Part shown: piece by piece, positions 33,377 to 41,979 of the stretch | How the letters are laid out: every line of letters starts with the position of its first letter | Position numbering within the stretch: position 1 is the first letter of the stretch | From: DATFDN01 sp963756495 | Lineage (GTDB): Bacteria > Pseudomonadota > Alphaproteobacteria > Acetobacterales > Acetobacteraceae | Reading direction: 5' to 3' | Assembly: GCA_963756495.1 (NCBI GenBank) | Contig: CAVWNS010000014.1 | Location: 682,001 to 746,000, forward strand | DNA: 64,000 nucleotides | Position numbers and translations under genes: made by a program | Notes under the pieces: generated by a model | The model's input: only the letters and a program-made list of their open reading frames with translations | Database searches by the model: none | What the model was told of the DNA's origin: nothing

Positions 33377-34254
33377 GGCAGCGTTCTCCGTGTCCGGGCG
33401 GGATCGTGCAGGAACGCCTCGACCACGGCAACGAAGCCGGCCGGATTGTCGGCGTGCAGCCAGTGGCCGGCATCCTTCAGGGTGACGAAATGCGCGGTCG
33501 GGAACAGGGCGCGGATCGCTGGCCGATGCGCCGCCTCGATGTAGGTCGACAGCGCGCCGGCCACGAACAGCGTCGGGCCGCGATAGCGCGCGCCGGGCGG
33601 GGCCGACCAGCCCTCGACGTCGGGGAGCGCGGCGGTGATTTCGGCCAGCCCCATCCGCCACGCCGGGGTCGCGCCAAAGCGCAGGTTCTGCACCAGGAAC
33701 CCGCGCACCGATGCCTCCGGCACGGAAGGCGCGAGCGCCGCCTCGGCCGCCGCGCGGGTCAGGCTTGGCGTCAGCTTCAGCGCCGCCATCGCGCCCGCAT
33801 AGGCGCCGAAGCCGGGCGGGTAGGGGACCGGTGCGATATCGGCGACGAGCAGCCGCGTGACCGCTTCCGGATGGTCGAGCGCCAGGTGCATCGCGGTCTT
33901 GCCGCCCATCGAGTGCCCGACCACTGAAGCCGGCAGCGCGTCGGCCTGCGCCAGCGTCTCCCGCACATCGGCGGCGAGCGTAGCGTAATCCATGCCGGGC
34001 GCGTGCTGGCTATCGCCATGGTTGCGCAGGTCGAGCGCCAGCACGCGATACCGCGCGGCTAGCCGGCGCTGCACACTGGCCAGGTTGCGTGCCGATCCGA
34101 ACAACCCGTGCAGCAGCGCGACCGGCGGCCCCTCGCCCAACTCCGTCGCGTGCAGGATCACGCCCGCACTTGCCCCGGGTGTCGCGTCAGTCCCAGCGTG
34201 CGGAGCGACATCGGCGACCTCCAACGGTAGTTTGGGTCGCCATCGTAGCCGCAC
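33373..34254 (-). CDS. alpha/beta-fold hydrolase (YbfF-like esterase)
   Basis: Cytoplasmic serine hydrolase of 293 residues or slightly fewer. Motifs are VALLHGLFGSARNLASV (oxyanion hole), LDLRNHGDSQHA, the nucleophile elbow VVGHSMGGKTA and the C-terminal HWLHADNP carrying the catalytic His. The pattern matches the YbfF-type acyl-CoA/ester hydrolases. The first 30 residues are poorly conserved, so a downstream start is possible. Its ATGA overlap with the CoA-transferase gene suggests a two-gene unit. Confidence 0.85.
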   Translation of the reverse strand: MRLRWRPKLPLEVADVAPHAGTDATPGASAGVILHATELGEGPPVALLHGLFGSARNLASVQRRLAARYRVLALDLRNHGDSQHAPGMDYATLAADVRETLAQADALPASVVGHSMGGKTAMHLALDHPEAVTRLLVADIAPVPYPPGFGAYAGAMAALKLTPSLTRAAAEAALAPSVPEASVRGFLVQNLRFGATPAWRMGLAEITAALPDVEGWSAPPGARYRGPTLFVAGALSTYIEAAHRPAIRALFPTAHFVTLKDAGHWLHADNPAGFVAVVEAFLHDPARTRRTLP

Positions 34255-34371
34255 GGCATGCGCAGACCAGTGGACGGGCGCGAGATATCAGCGTTCGTGT
34301 TTGCCGGCCCGCATGGACGTGCCTATCGACCTCGGCGGCTGCCTGCCGCAGGTGCCGCGAAAGGAGAGGCC

Positions 34372-35889
34372 ATGACCGACAGCATCCCCAGGCAGCGCGC
34401 CGACCGTACGCAGTTGCAGCAGATCATCGCCGGGTTGACCGAAGGGGTCATCATCATCAACCCCGACCAGACCATCGCCTGGGCGAACGACACGGCATTG
34501 ACCCTGCATGGGATCAAGTCGGTCGAGGAGCTTGGCGGCACGGTGTCGGAATATCGGCGGCGCTTCGAGCTGCGCTATCGCAATCAGCACAAGCTGCCGC
34601 CCGGCGATTATCCGATGGAGAGGGTCATCGCCGGCGAGGCATTCAGCGAAGTCGTCGTCCAGGTCGCGCGACCGGGCGAGGAAAAATACTGGATTCACCA
34701 GATACGCAGCCTGGTGCTGACCGATCCGGAAGGCCGCCCGGACTGCCTGGTGCTGATCCTGAACGACGAGACCGAGCGGTTCAATGCAGAGGATCGCTTC
34801 GAGCGCGCGTTCGGCGCCAACCCGGCTCCGGCGATCATCGCCCGGCTCTCCGACATGCGCTACGTCAAGGTCAATCAGGGCTTCATGGAGATGACCGGCT
34901 ACGTGCGCGAGGCGCTGATCGGCCGGTCGGTCCATGAGATCGACGTTCTGCAAGGCGCCGAGAAACGAGAGCTTGCGGTGAAGCGCCTGCACGCGGGCAC
35001 GACGATCCCGCAGATGGAAGCGTGCCTGCATCTGCCGGACGGAGCGGACAAGACCGTTCTGGTCGCCGGACAGCCGATCGAGATCGGTGAAGAGGCGTGC
35101 ATGCTTTTCACCTTTGCCGACCTGCATCCGCGCAAGCAGGCGGAGGACGCGTTGCGCCACAGCGAGGAGAGGTTCGCCAAGGCGTTCCGAATGGCGCCCG
35201 GGCCGATGGCCATCCTCGCGCTCGACGGCATGCGCGTGCTTGACGTCAACGATGCCTTCACGTCCGCCACCGGCTGGCGCCGGGAAGAAGTCGTCGGGCA
35301 CAATGGCTTCGAGCTGGAGATGTGGGGCAGCGGCGAGACGCGGGAGCAGCTTGAGCGGCAGCTCAAGCAGACCGGGCACATCCGCAGCATCGATATTCAG
35401 CTACCGATGAAGGACGGAGGAGCAGGAGATTACCTGCTCTCCGCCGAGACGGTCATGATCCATACGGAACACTGCGTGCTGAGCGTGATGCTGGACATCA
35501 CCGAGCGCAAGCAGACCGAGACGGAACTGCTCGCGGCGATCCGGTCCGTCATGCAGGACACGTCCTGGATCGGGCAGAAGATCGTCGAGAAGCTTGCCAA
35601 CCTCACCCGCTCCGGCAGTTCCGCGCCCGCCGGGCCAGAGATCGCCGATCTTCCCGCCCGCGCGCGTGAGGTGCTTTCGATGATGGCGCAAGGCCTGTCG
35701 GACGACGAGATTGCGAGTAAACTAGGCGTCACGCGGAACACCGTCCGCAATCACGTCTCCGCCATTTACGGCAGGATCGGCGTGCATCGCCGTAGCGCCG
35801 CTGTCATCTGGGCGCGCGAAAGAGGCCTGGGAACCGGCGCTAAACCCCCGAGAAAGCGCACGGAATCCAAGCGTCGCGTTCAGAAGTAG
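34372..35889 (+). CDS. PAS-PAS-PAS regulator with LuxR-type DNA-binding domain
   Basis: A 505-residue cytoplasmic sensor-regulator. Three PAS domains occupy about residues 15-135, 140-255 and 270-390 (second begins FERAFGANPAPAIIARLSDMRYV, third FAKAFRMAPGPMAILALDGM). They are followed by a GerE/LuxR helix-turn-helix at about 428-485 (REVLSMMAQGLSDDEIASKLGVTRNTVRNHVSAIYGRIGV). There is no receiver, kinase or cyclase domain, so input is probably direct through PAS ligands. ATG 34372 follows AAGGAGAGG. It lies just upstream of the stress cluster at 36050 and could control it, but no evidence beyond position supports this. Confidence 0.88.
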   Translation: MTDSIPRQRADRTQLQQIIAGLTEGVIIINPDQTIAWANDTALTLHGIKSVEELGGTVSEYRRRFELRYRNQHKLPPGDYPMERVIAGEAFSEVVVQVARPGEEKYWIHQIRSLVLTDPEGRPDCLVLILNDETERFNAEDRFERAFGANPAPAIIARLSDMRYVKVNQGFMEMTGYVREALIGRSVHEIDVLQGAEKRELAVKRLHAGTTIPQMEACLHLPDGADKTVLVAGQPIEIGEEACMLFTFADLHPRKQAEDALRHSEERFAKAFRMAPGPMAILALDGMRVLDVNDAFTSATGWRREEVVGHNGFELEMWGSGETREQLERQLKQTGHIRSIDIQLPMKDGGAGDYLLSAETVMIHTEHCVLSVMLDITERKQTETELLAAIRSVMQDTSWIGQKIVEKLANLTRSGSSAPAGPEIADLPARAREVLSMMAQGLSDDEIASKLGVTRNTVRNHVSAIYGRIGVHRRSAAVIWARERGLGTGAKPPRKRTESKRRVQK

Positions 35890-36049
35890 TGCAGGCATCA
35901 GTATCGCTTGGTGCATTCGCGCCATTGAGCGGCGTGGCTTGTTCCGGTTTCACTCATTGATCCGGTCGGAACAATCCTAATGTGCGGAGCAACCTAAAAA
36001 CCGGATCGGGCGGCGTGATGCCGCGAGGCGGACAAGGCGGGAGAAATTC

Positions 36050-36232
36050 ATGGACGATGACCGTGTTAAGGGCGCTGCCAGGCAGGTGTCCGGCTCGATC
36101 AAGGAGGCCATCGGCAAAGTGACTGGCGATGCCAAGACGCAGGCCGAGGGAACGGCGGAGAAGGCGGCCGGCAAGGCACAAAACACGGAAGGCGCCGCGA
36201 AGGACAGCGTGCGCGACACGCTGAAGGACTGA
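36050..36232 (+). CDS. CsbD family stress protein
   Basis: A 60-residue hydrophilic protein of the CsbD family, whose members accumulate under general stress and in stationary phase. It has the family pattern DRVKGAARQVSGSIKEAIGKVTGD and a second Lys/Ala-rich helix TAEKAAGKAQN. A GGCGGGAGAAATTC stretch precedes the ATG. It heads a run of four stress-type genes on the same strand. The 160 bases upstream contain GGAAC but no matching CGTT, so an EcfG promoter could not be confirmed. Confidence 0.88.
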   Translation: MDDDRVKGAARQVSGSIKEAIGKVTGDAKTQAEGTAEKAAGKAQNTEGAAKDSVRDTLKD

Positions 36233-36271
36233 ACGACTTCCGGCATGCCTCCTCCATTACAAGGACAGTCC

Positions 36272-36772
36272 ATGCCTCCTGAACAAAGCGAGCTGGAACC
36301 GAATGCGAACCGCGGCGAGCTGAAGCCGGACGCGAAGCCGCTGGTGGTGCCGCTTTATGCCGAGGAGGTCGATGTCTCCCGGCGTAAGGTCGAACGGGCC
36401 GTGGTCCGGATCGCGACCGTCACGCACGCCCATGAGCAGCAGATCGAAGAAGAGCTGACGCATGAGCGCGTCGAGATCGTACGGGTTCCCATCGGGCGGA
36501 CCGTCGAGGCGGTGCCGCCGACCCGCGAAGAAGGCGACACGACGATCCTCGCCGTCGTCGAGGAAGTCCTCGTCGTGGAGCGCCGGCTGGTTCTCAAGGA
36601 AGAAGTGCGCATCCGCCGCGTGCGAACCAAAGAACCGCACACCGAAACCGTCGTTCTGCGCAAGCAGGAGGCTGTCGTCACCCGCACCGACGCCGGGGCG
36701 CGATCGGCAGCAGACTCCGCGGAGCCAATCGGGTCCGCGCTGCAACCCCGAACCCAGGATGAGACATCATGA
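36272..36772 (+). CDS. DUF2382 domain protein (short form)
   Basis: A 166-residue protein with one DUF2382 domain: VVPLYAEEVDVSRRKVERAVVRI, then EELTHERVEIVRVPIGRTV and LVVERRLVLKEEVRIRRVRTKE, an alternation of charged beta strands typical of the family. DUF2382 proteins are found in stress operons, often with PRC-barrel or CsbD proteins; the molecular role is unknown. ATG 36272 follows AAGGACAG; an ATG at 36245 with an identical ATGCCTCCT context is less well placed. The stop overlaps the next start by four bases. Confidence 0.82.
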   Translation: MPPEQSELEPNANRGELKPDAKPLVVPLYAEEVDVSRRKVERAVVRIATVTHAHEQQIEEELTHERVEIVRVPIGRTVEAVPPTREEGDTTILAVVEEVLVVERRLVLKEEVRIRRVRTKEPHTETVVLRKQEAVVTRTDAGARSAADSAEPIGSALQPRTQDETS

Positions 36773-37752
36773 ACGAAGAAGTCATCGTCGCCGTCTATGA
36801 CACCGTCGCTCACGCCGATGCCGCCGTGCGTGACCTGCAAGCCGCCAACGTGCCCGCCAACGCGATCAGCCGGCAAGGGTCGGGCTCCACCGCGACTGGT
36901 GCCGCAACTGGCACCGCGACTGGCACCTTGACCGACACCTCCGCCATGACCGGCACCGCTCCCATGGCTGGAACCACGGGGTCGGACAGCACGACCTCGG
37001 TTCGCGCGCCGGGGCAGGGGTTCTGGGCCAGCCTGTTCGGAGGCGAACCCGACAATGATACCGCGGTCTATGATCGCAGCATCGAGGCCGGTTCCTCCGT
37101 GGTGACGGTCAGGGTTCCCGGCGAGCATGTCCAGGCCGTCACCGAGATCCTCGATCGGCATAACCCGATCGACCTCGATGAACGTGCCAGCTCGTATGGC
37201 CTGACCTCGGGCGGCACGACCACCACGGCGACCACGACCACGACGACCGCCGCCATGCCGACGACCGCGGCCACACCGACGGAAGCGGCGCCGCCGCGGG
37301 CGCAGAGCACGGAGTTGCGCGGCGGCGAGGAGGTCATCCCGCTCTCCGAGGAGCAGATGAAAGTCGGCAAGCGGCTCGTCAACCGGGGGACCACGCGGAT
37401 TCGCCGGTTTGTCGTCGAGACCCCGGTCGAGGAGAATGTCGCGCTGCACTCCGAACGCGTCGTGGTCGAGCGCCGGCCTGTCGAGTTGGGCACGCGGGTC
37501 TCCGACGCCGACTTCACGGACCGCGTCATCGAGGTCACCGAGACCGACGAAGAGGCCGTGGTCAGCAAGACGGCGCGCGTGAAGGAAGAGGTGGTGGTCA
37601 ACAAGAACGTGTCCGACAGGGTCGAGACGGTGCGCGACACGGTCCGGCGCGAGGAGGTCGAGGTCGCTCGCGACGACAAGACGGTCGCTCGCGACGACAA
37701 GACTGTGTCGCCCGGCGGCACGACGACCCCGACCTCGCCCCGGCGGCGCTGA
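36769..37752 (+). CDS. YsnF/DUF2382 protein with N-terminal fold and Thr-rich linkers
   Basis: A 327-residue protein. Residues 1-35 and 95-140 form a general-stress YsnF/Ysnf-like alpha/beta module (MNEEVIVAVYDTVAHADAAVRDLQ; SSVVTVRVPGEHVQAVTEIL). Gly/Thr-rich linkers sit at about 38-80 and 150-175. A DUF2382 domain follows at about 190-290 (IPLSEEQMKVGKRLVNRGTTRIRRFV). Near the C-terminus VARDDKT is repeated in tandem. It is translationally coupled to the short DUF2382 gene. The low-complexity Thr/Ala linkers suggest flexible tethering between two beta-rich modules. Confidence 0.82.
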   Translation: MNEEVIVAVYDTVAHADAAVRDLQAANVPANAISRQGSGSTATGAATGTATGTLTDTSAMTGTAPMAGTTGSDSTTSVRAPGQGFWASLFGGEPDNDTAVYDRSIEAGSSVVTVRVPGEHVQAVTEILDRHNPIDLDERASSYGLTSGGTTTTATTTTTTAAMPTTAATPTEAAPPRAQSTELRGGEEVIPLSEEQMKVGKRLVNRGTTRIRRFVVETPVEENVALHSERVVVERRPVELGTRVSDADFTDRVIEVTETDEEAVVSKTARVKEEVVVNKNVSDRVETVRDTVRREEVEVARDDKTVARDDKTVSPGGTTTPTSPRRR

Positions 37753-37812
37753 CACGTCGATCGTGACCAAATGCCGGGGCGTCCATCGCCCTGGCTTCCG
37801 CAGGAGGAACCG

Positions 37813-38745
37813 ATGCCATCGAGTAGCTATACCGATCCGTCGTTGCAGGGGTCGGGTGCCATCGAGACGACGACCACCAGGGTCGCGGGGGGTTCGCATA
37901 CGCATCGGCGCATCTCCTGGGCCGCGATCTTCGGCGGGGTCATCCTCGTCGTTGCTGTCCAGCTGCTGCTGAGCATGTTGGGCGCCGGCATCGGGCTCGG
38001 CACGGTGAACACCAACGGCGGCACGACCCCGGATGCGAGCAGCTTCGGCATCGGCGCCGGGGTCTGGTGGGTCGTCAGCAGCATCATCGCCCTGGCATTC
38101 GGGGGCTATGTCTCGGCTTGGCTGGCGGGCATCGAGATCAGGTGGGACGGCGTGCTGCACGGCCTCATCACCTGGGGCATTGCGACGCTGCTGACCCTTT
38201 ATCTCCTGACATCCGCGATCGGCGGCATCATCGGCGGGGGCTTCTCCGCTGTCGGCAGCATCGCCTCGGCGGCAGGCAGCGGGGTCAAGGACGCGGCGCA
38301 ACCGATCGCCCAGGCAGCGGGCGTGTCGCCCGATATGCTCCAGCAACAGGCGCAGGCATACCTGCAACCGACCAATCCCGATCCGGCGACGATGAGCCCG
38401 CAGGACGCGCAGAAGGAGCTGGCGCGCAATCTCGGGACTTATGCAGGCGGCGGCGCGGATGCCCCGGCCGCCAAGGACCGCGTCATCGCCATCATGGCGG
38501 CGCAGCAGCACATCAGCCGCGACGACGCAGCCAAGCAGTTCGACAGCACGCAGGCGAAGCTGAAGCAGGCACGCGATCAGGCGTTGCAGACGGCGAGGAA
38601 TGCCGCGGATGCGAGCGCTGCCGCCGCTTCGAGAACGTCGTTCGCCGCGTTCGGCGACTTGCTTCTGGGCGCCATCGCCGCCGCCATCGGCGGTTCCTTG
38701 GCGGTGCAACGCCGGCTGAGCGTCAGCCAGCGCGTGATCCGGTAA
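37813..38745 (+). CDS. PhnA-like membrane protein
   Basis: A 310-residue integral membrane protein of the group usually labelled PhnA-like in acetic acid bacteria and methylobacteria; there is no link to phosphonate metabolism. A His-containing start (SHTHRRISWAAIFGGVILVVAVQLLLSMLGAGIGLG) leads into three or four early helices. A soluble Ala/Gln-rich segment of about 130 residues follows and a last helix ends the protein. ATG 37813 follows AGGAGGAACC, a strong site. It closes the stress cluster that begins with CsbD. Confidence 0.78.
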   Translation: MPSSSYTDPSLQGSGAIETTTTRVAGGSHTHRRISWAAIFGGVILVVAVQLLLSMLGAGIGLGTVNTNGGTTPDASSFGIGAGVWWVVSSIIALAFGGYVSAWLAGIEIRWDGVLHGLITWGIATLLTLYLLTSAIGGIIGGGFSAVGSIASAAGSGVKDAAQPIAQAAGVSPDMLQQQAQAYLQPTNPDPATMSPQDAQKELARNLGTYAGGGADAPAAKDRVIAIMAAQQHISRDDAAKQFDSTQAKLKQARDQALQTARNAADASAAAASRTSFAAFGDLLLGAIAAAIGGSLAVQRRLSVSQRVIR

Positions 38746-38812
38746 CAGTGGCGACCGACTAGAGCTGACCAGGACCGATCGGGGAGCGCCGTTGTCGACG
38801 GGCCTCCTCCAA

Positions 38813-41083
38813 TTATGCCGCGTCGCTGGCGGGAATATCGATCTGCACCATGGTGGTGTTGTAGGTCGTCGCCCCGCACGGCGCGGAGCGGTCCTGTGTC
38901 AGCACATTGGCGCAGCCCTGCGTGTCGGTGCCGCTGCCGTCGGGGGAGAACCAGGCGCCTTCCTTGATGGCGACGACGCCCGGAGCGATCCGGTCGGTGA
39001 CCTCCGCCGGCAGGATCGTGGCACCGCTTGCATTGAACACCCGCACGCGCTGGCCATCGACAATGCCACGCGCGGTCGCGTCAAGAGGATTGATCCACAC
39101 GCCATCCGGATCGACGCGCGCGAGCCGGGGCTGGTTGCCGTGAATGGAATGCGTCCGCGCCCGCGATTTCGGTGTGCACAGGCTCAGCGGGTACCGGGAG
39201 TCGCCCGAGGTGGGGGGTATCCAGGTCGGGATGGGCGGAATCCGGCCCAGCCCGTACGGGTCGGGCTTGGCGGCGAGGGTCATGGAATAGACCTCGATCC
39301 GGCCGGACGGCGTCGAGAACGGGTGAACTTCGGGGTCGCGGATCTCGCGGGCGAAGGCAACCGCATCCTCGGGCGGCGGAAAGCGGGCGACGCCCTTGTC
39401 CATGAAGCTGGCGAAATCGTCCACCGCGTCGCGCGTCAGATCGCGCAGCCAGTCCAGCTCCGTGTTGTCGTTGTAGTCCTCGATTCCGATCCGCCGCGCA
39501 AGCTCGGCGAAAATATCGATGTCGTTGCGGCACTCGTACATCGGCGCGATCGCCTGACGCATGAAGATCGCGTAGTGACCGGCCCCAGCCCACGGCGTAT
39601 GGACGTCGTTTCTTTCCCAGAAAGTCGTGGCCGGAAGCACGATGTCGGCGTAGCGGGCGGTGGGCGTGAGGAAATTGTCCTGCGCCACGAAGAATTCGAT
39701 GCCGTCGAGCGAGGCGATCATCTTGTTGACGTTCGGGCACTGGTTGAACAAATCGCCGCCCGAGGAATAGATCATCCTGATGTCGGCCGGATAGCCGCCG
39801 CCTTTCCCGCGTGCGAGCAGGTCGGCAAGCAACGGAGTCGCGACACGCGCATCGATGGGATTGTTGCCGATTGGCAGGCTTCTCACCCCGGCGCGGCCGG
39901 TCGCGCCGTTGCTGGGCCCGGCATTGCCGCCGCTGATTCCGACATTGCCGGTGATCGCGGCAAGCGCATAGGCGGCGCGGTGGAACTGCTCGCCGGTGGC
40001 CGTGCGTCCGGGGGCGTAGCCGGTTTGCAGCGCTGCCGGCTTGGTGGTCGCGAACGCGATGGCGATACGCCGGATGGTCGCCGCCGGGATGCCGGTGATC
40101 GCGGCGGCCCACTCCGGGGTCTTGGGGATGCCGTCCGCCAGGCCGAGCAGATAGGAGCGATAGGAACCGCCTTCCGGCGCGCCTGCGGGCAGGTGCGCCT
40201 CGTCGAAGCCGAGCACATGGCGGTCGCAGAAGACCTGGTCGTGCAGGTTCTCGCTGACGATCACCTGGGCCATGGCGATCAGCGCCGCCGCATCGGTCGA
40301 GGGCCGGATGAAGACGTGCTCGTCGGCCAGGCTCCGGCTCGTCATGCTGCGCCGCGGATCGACGCAGATGATGCGGGTGCCCTGCTGTCTGGCCCATTTG
40401 AGATATTGCTGGGTGCCGGTGCCGAATGTGCCGTCGCCCGGGCTCCAGCCCCACATCAGGATCAGCTTCGAATTGGCGTAGTCGGTCGGTTCCCGTCCGG
40501 CGGTCTTGTAGTCGACCGTCGCGCCGTAGGTCATGTGAACGGCAAAGACCTCGGCTTCGGCCGACATGTTCGACCACAGGTCGGTGCAGCCGCCGAACAT
40601 GTAAAGGAAGCGCTGCGCGGCGACTCGCCCGTGCAGCATCGACTGACTGCCCGTGCGCGAGGCATCGAGGATCGCGGCGTTGCCGTGAGCCGCCCGGATG
40701 CGCAGCATCTCGCGCGCGACTTCGTCGAGCGCGGCGTCCCACGAGATGCGCTCGAAATGGCCCGATCCGCGCGGCCCGACGCGGCGCATCGGAAATCGCA
40801 GCCGGTCGGGGTGGTACACCCGCTCGATCTGCCCCACGCCGCGGGCGCAGGCCGGGAGGGGCGGATGCTCCGGGCGCCACCGGCGCGCGTCGGTAGAGAT
40901 CCTGACGATGCGGCCGTCGCTGACATGGGCGTTGACCACGCAGCGGCCGCCGCAGTTGTGACCGCAGGTGCTGGTGACGACCGTCTCATCGGTGCGCGGC
41001 GACGGGCGGGGTGCTTCATACACGGTCACGCGGGCGATGGTGGCCTCCGATGCTCGCTCCGATGATTGCATCGGCGGGCACAA
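38813..41083 (-). CDS. DmsA-like molybdopterin oxidoreductase
   Basis: A 756-residue catalytic subunit of the DMSO reductase family, binding bis-MGD and one [4Fe-4S] cluster. The cluster ligands appear as CGHNCGGRC near residue 40 and PACARG about 40 residues later. MGD-binding parts are LILMWGWSPGD, IICVDPRRSMTS, TGYAPGRTATGEQ and GRIEVYSMTL. The Ser in WSNMSAEAE is the likely Mo ligand by comparison with DmsA. No Tat signal is visible, and no DmsB- or DmsC-type partner is adjacent, so it may be cytoplasmic or use remote partners. The exact start is uncertain among several Mets and Thr-rich codons before residue 35. Confidence 0.88.
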   Translation of the reverse strand: MCPPMQSSERASEATIARVTVYEAPRPSPRTDETVVTSTCGHNCGGRCVVNAHVSDGRIVRISTDARRWRPEHPPLPACARGVGQIERVYHPDRLRFPMRRVGPRGSGHFERISWDAALDEVAREMLRIRAAHGNAAILDASRTGSQSMLHGRVAAQRFLYMFGGCTDLWSNMSAEAEVFAVHMTYGATVDYKTAGREPTDYANSKLILMWGWSPGDGTFGTGTQQYLKWARQQGTRIICVDPRRSMTSRSLADEHVFIRPSTDAAALIAMAQVIVSENLHDQVFCDRHVLGFDEAHLPAGAPEGGSYRSYLLGLADGIPKTPEWAAAITGIPAATIRRIAIAFATTKPAALQTGYAPGRTATGEQFHRAAYALAAITGNVGISGGNAGPSNGATGRAGVRSLPIGNNPIDARVATPLLADLLARGKGGGYPADIRMIYSSGGDLFNQCPNVNKMIASLDGIEFFVAQDNFLTPTARYADIVLPATTFWERNDVHTPWAGAGHYAIFMRQAIAPMYECRNDIDIFAELARRIGIEDYNDNTELDWLRDLTRDAVDDFASFMDKGVARFPPPEDAVAFAREIRDPEVHPFSTPSGRIEVYSMTLAAKPDPYGLGRIPPIPTWIPPTSGDSRYPLSLCTPKSRARTHSIHGNQPRLARVDPDGVWINPLDATARGIVDGQRVRVFNASGATILPAEVTDRIAPGVVAIKEGAWFSPDGSGTDTQGCANVLTQDRSAPCGATTYNTTMVQIDIPASDAA

Positions 41084-41112
41084 GCGTTCAGTCTAACCGG
41101 GGTTTTACCGAA

Positions 41113-41144
41113 GCCCGCCCGCGATGGCCACATCGCGTGCGGGC
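41113..41144. promoter_or_regulatory. strong dyad between divergent genes
   Basis: Arms GCCCGCCCGCGAT (41113-41125) and ATCGCGTGCGGGC (41132-41144) pair with one mismatch around a six-base loop. It lies 30 bases upstream of the molybdoenzyme start and before the plus-strand coiled-coil gene. It may be an operator for either or both, or a leader hairpin; there is no T run. Confidence 0.35.
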
Positions 41145-41260
41145 AATCGTTGCCAATTCCGGCCTAACCCGATACAAGGTATTGCGGGAAACATCTGCGT
41201 CGCGCCCTTTAATGCGCTGAAACCTTCCCAATCTGCCCGATGCAAAGTCAGCGAAAACCA

Positions 41261-41881
41261 ATGTCATCTAACCGTAGTACCCTCCGTTCGGCCTCACCTG
41301 ATCTGGAGAATACCGAAGCCCGAATGCGCCAGGCGCTCGGGCTTCGAGACAGCCCCTCCACCTCGTCGCCGCAGCAGCGGCCGGATCAGGCCCGGCAAAG
41401 ACACCGCTTCGTGCAGGATGGCGAGGTTCCTGTCGTCATCCTGAACGGTCGCAAGGACGTGGACGCCCGCTCCTCTCCTGGGAGCCGGGTCGCGGCCGCG
41501 CAATCAGCCCTTGAAGCGGAGCAGGCGGCACGCGCGTCTGCCGAGCGCGCGCTTCAGGAGGCGCAGGGTCTCATCCAGTCCCTGCGCACGAAGCTCGCGC
41601 ACGCAGAGCTGGCGCACAGCGAATTGCTTGCCGCCGAGCGCGCGGCACGCACCCAGGCCGAACAGGCCTTGCAGGAGGCGAACGCGGCGCGCGAGGCAGC
41701 CGAGCAGCAGCTTGCCGAGAGGGTGTCGATTCCAGCCGTGGCGGCGCCGCCGAAGGAAGCGCCCGTCAAGCGGGGGCCCGCTGCCAGATCGGGTCGCAAG
41801 GCCTCCGCCCCAACAGCGGAGGAACCGCAGCCGGTGAAATGGTGGCTGCCAAGCTATCGGACCAAGGCGTCCAAGCGCTGA
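41261..41881 (+). CDS. coiled-coil protein of unknown function
   Basis: A 206-residue hydrophilic protein. Residues 1-75 are disordered with SPDLENTEARMRQALGL and a conserved-looking RFVQDGEVPVVILNGR. A Glu/Ala-rich coiled coil follows at about 80-155, containing a repeated ERALQEAQ / EQALQEAN pattern. A basic Pro-rich tail ends in VKWWLPSYRTKASKR, reminiscent of short tails conserved in Acetobacteraceae proteins. No domain was recognised. ATG 41261 was preferred; ATG 41240 is seven codons upstream. Confidence 0.65.
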   Translation: MSSNRSTLRSASPDLENTEARMRQALGLRDSPSTSSPQQRPDQARQRHRFVQDGEVPVVILNGRKDVDARSSPGSRVAAAQSALEAEQAARASAERALQEAQGLIQSLRTKLAHAELAHSELLAAERAARTQAEQALQEANAAREAAEQQLAERVSIPAVAAPPKEAPVKRGPAARSGRKASAPTAEEPQPVKWWLPSYRTKASKR

Positions 41882-41979
41882 CCATCCCGCGAGCTTGCAT
41901 CGCAGGTTAGAGCCGGAGCATCACCCACGACATTCACGTGGTGCCGCGAGTGCCTGCGGTTGCGGCATAATGCGCGGGA

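Noticed and set aside
35968..36049. GGAAC upstream of CsbD as an EcfG stress-sigma promoter
   Set aside because: No CGTT lies 16-17 bases downstream; only GCAAC is near the position.
38792..41065. 757-residue plus-strand open frame
   Set aside because: It is antisense to the molybdoenzyme gene, of Arg/Gly/Ala-rich composition, and has no family features.
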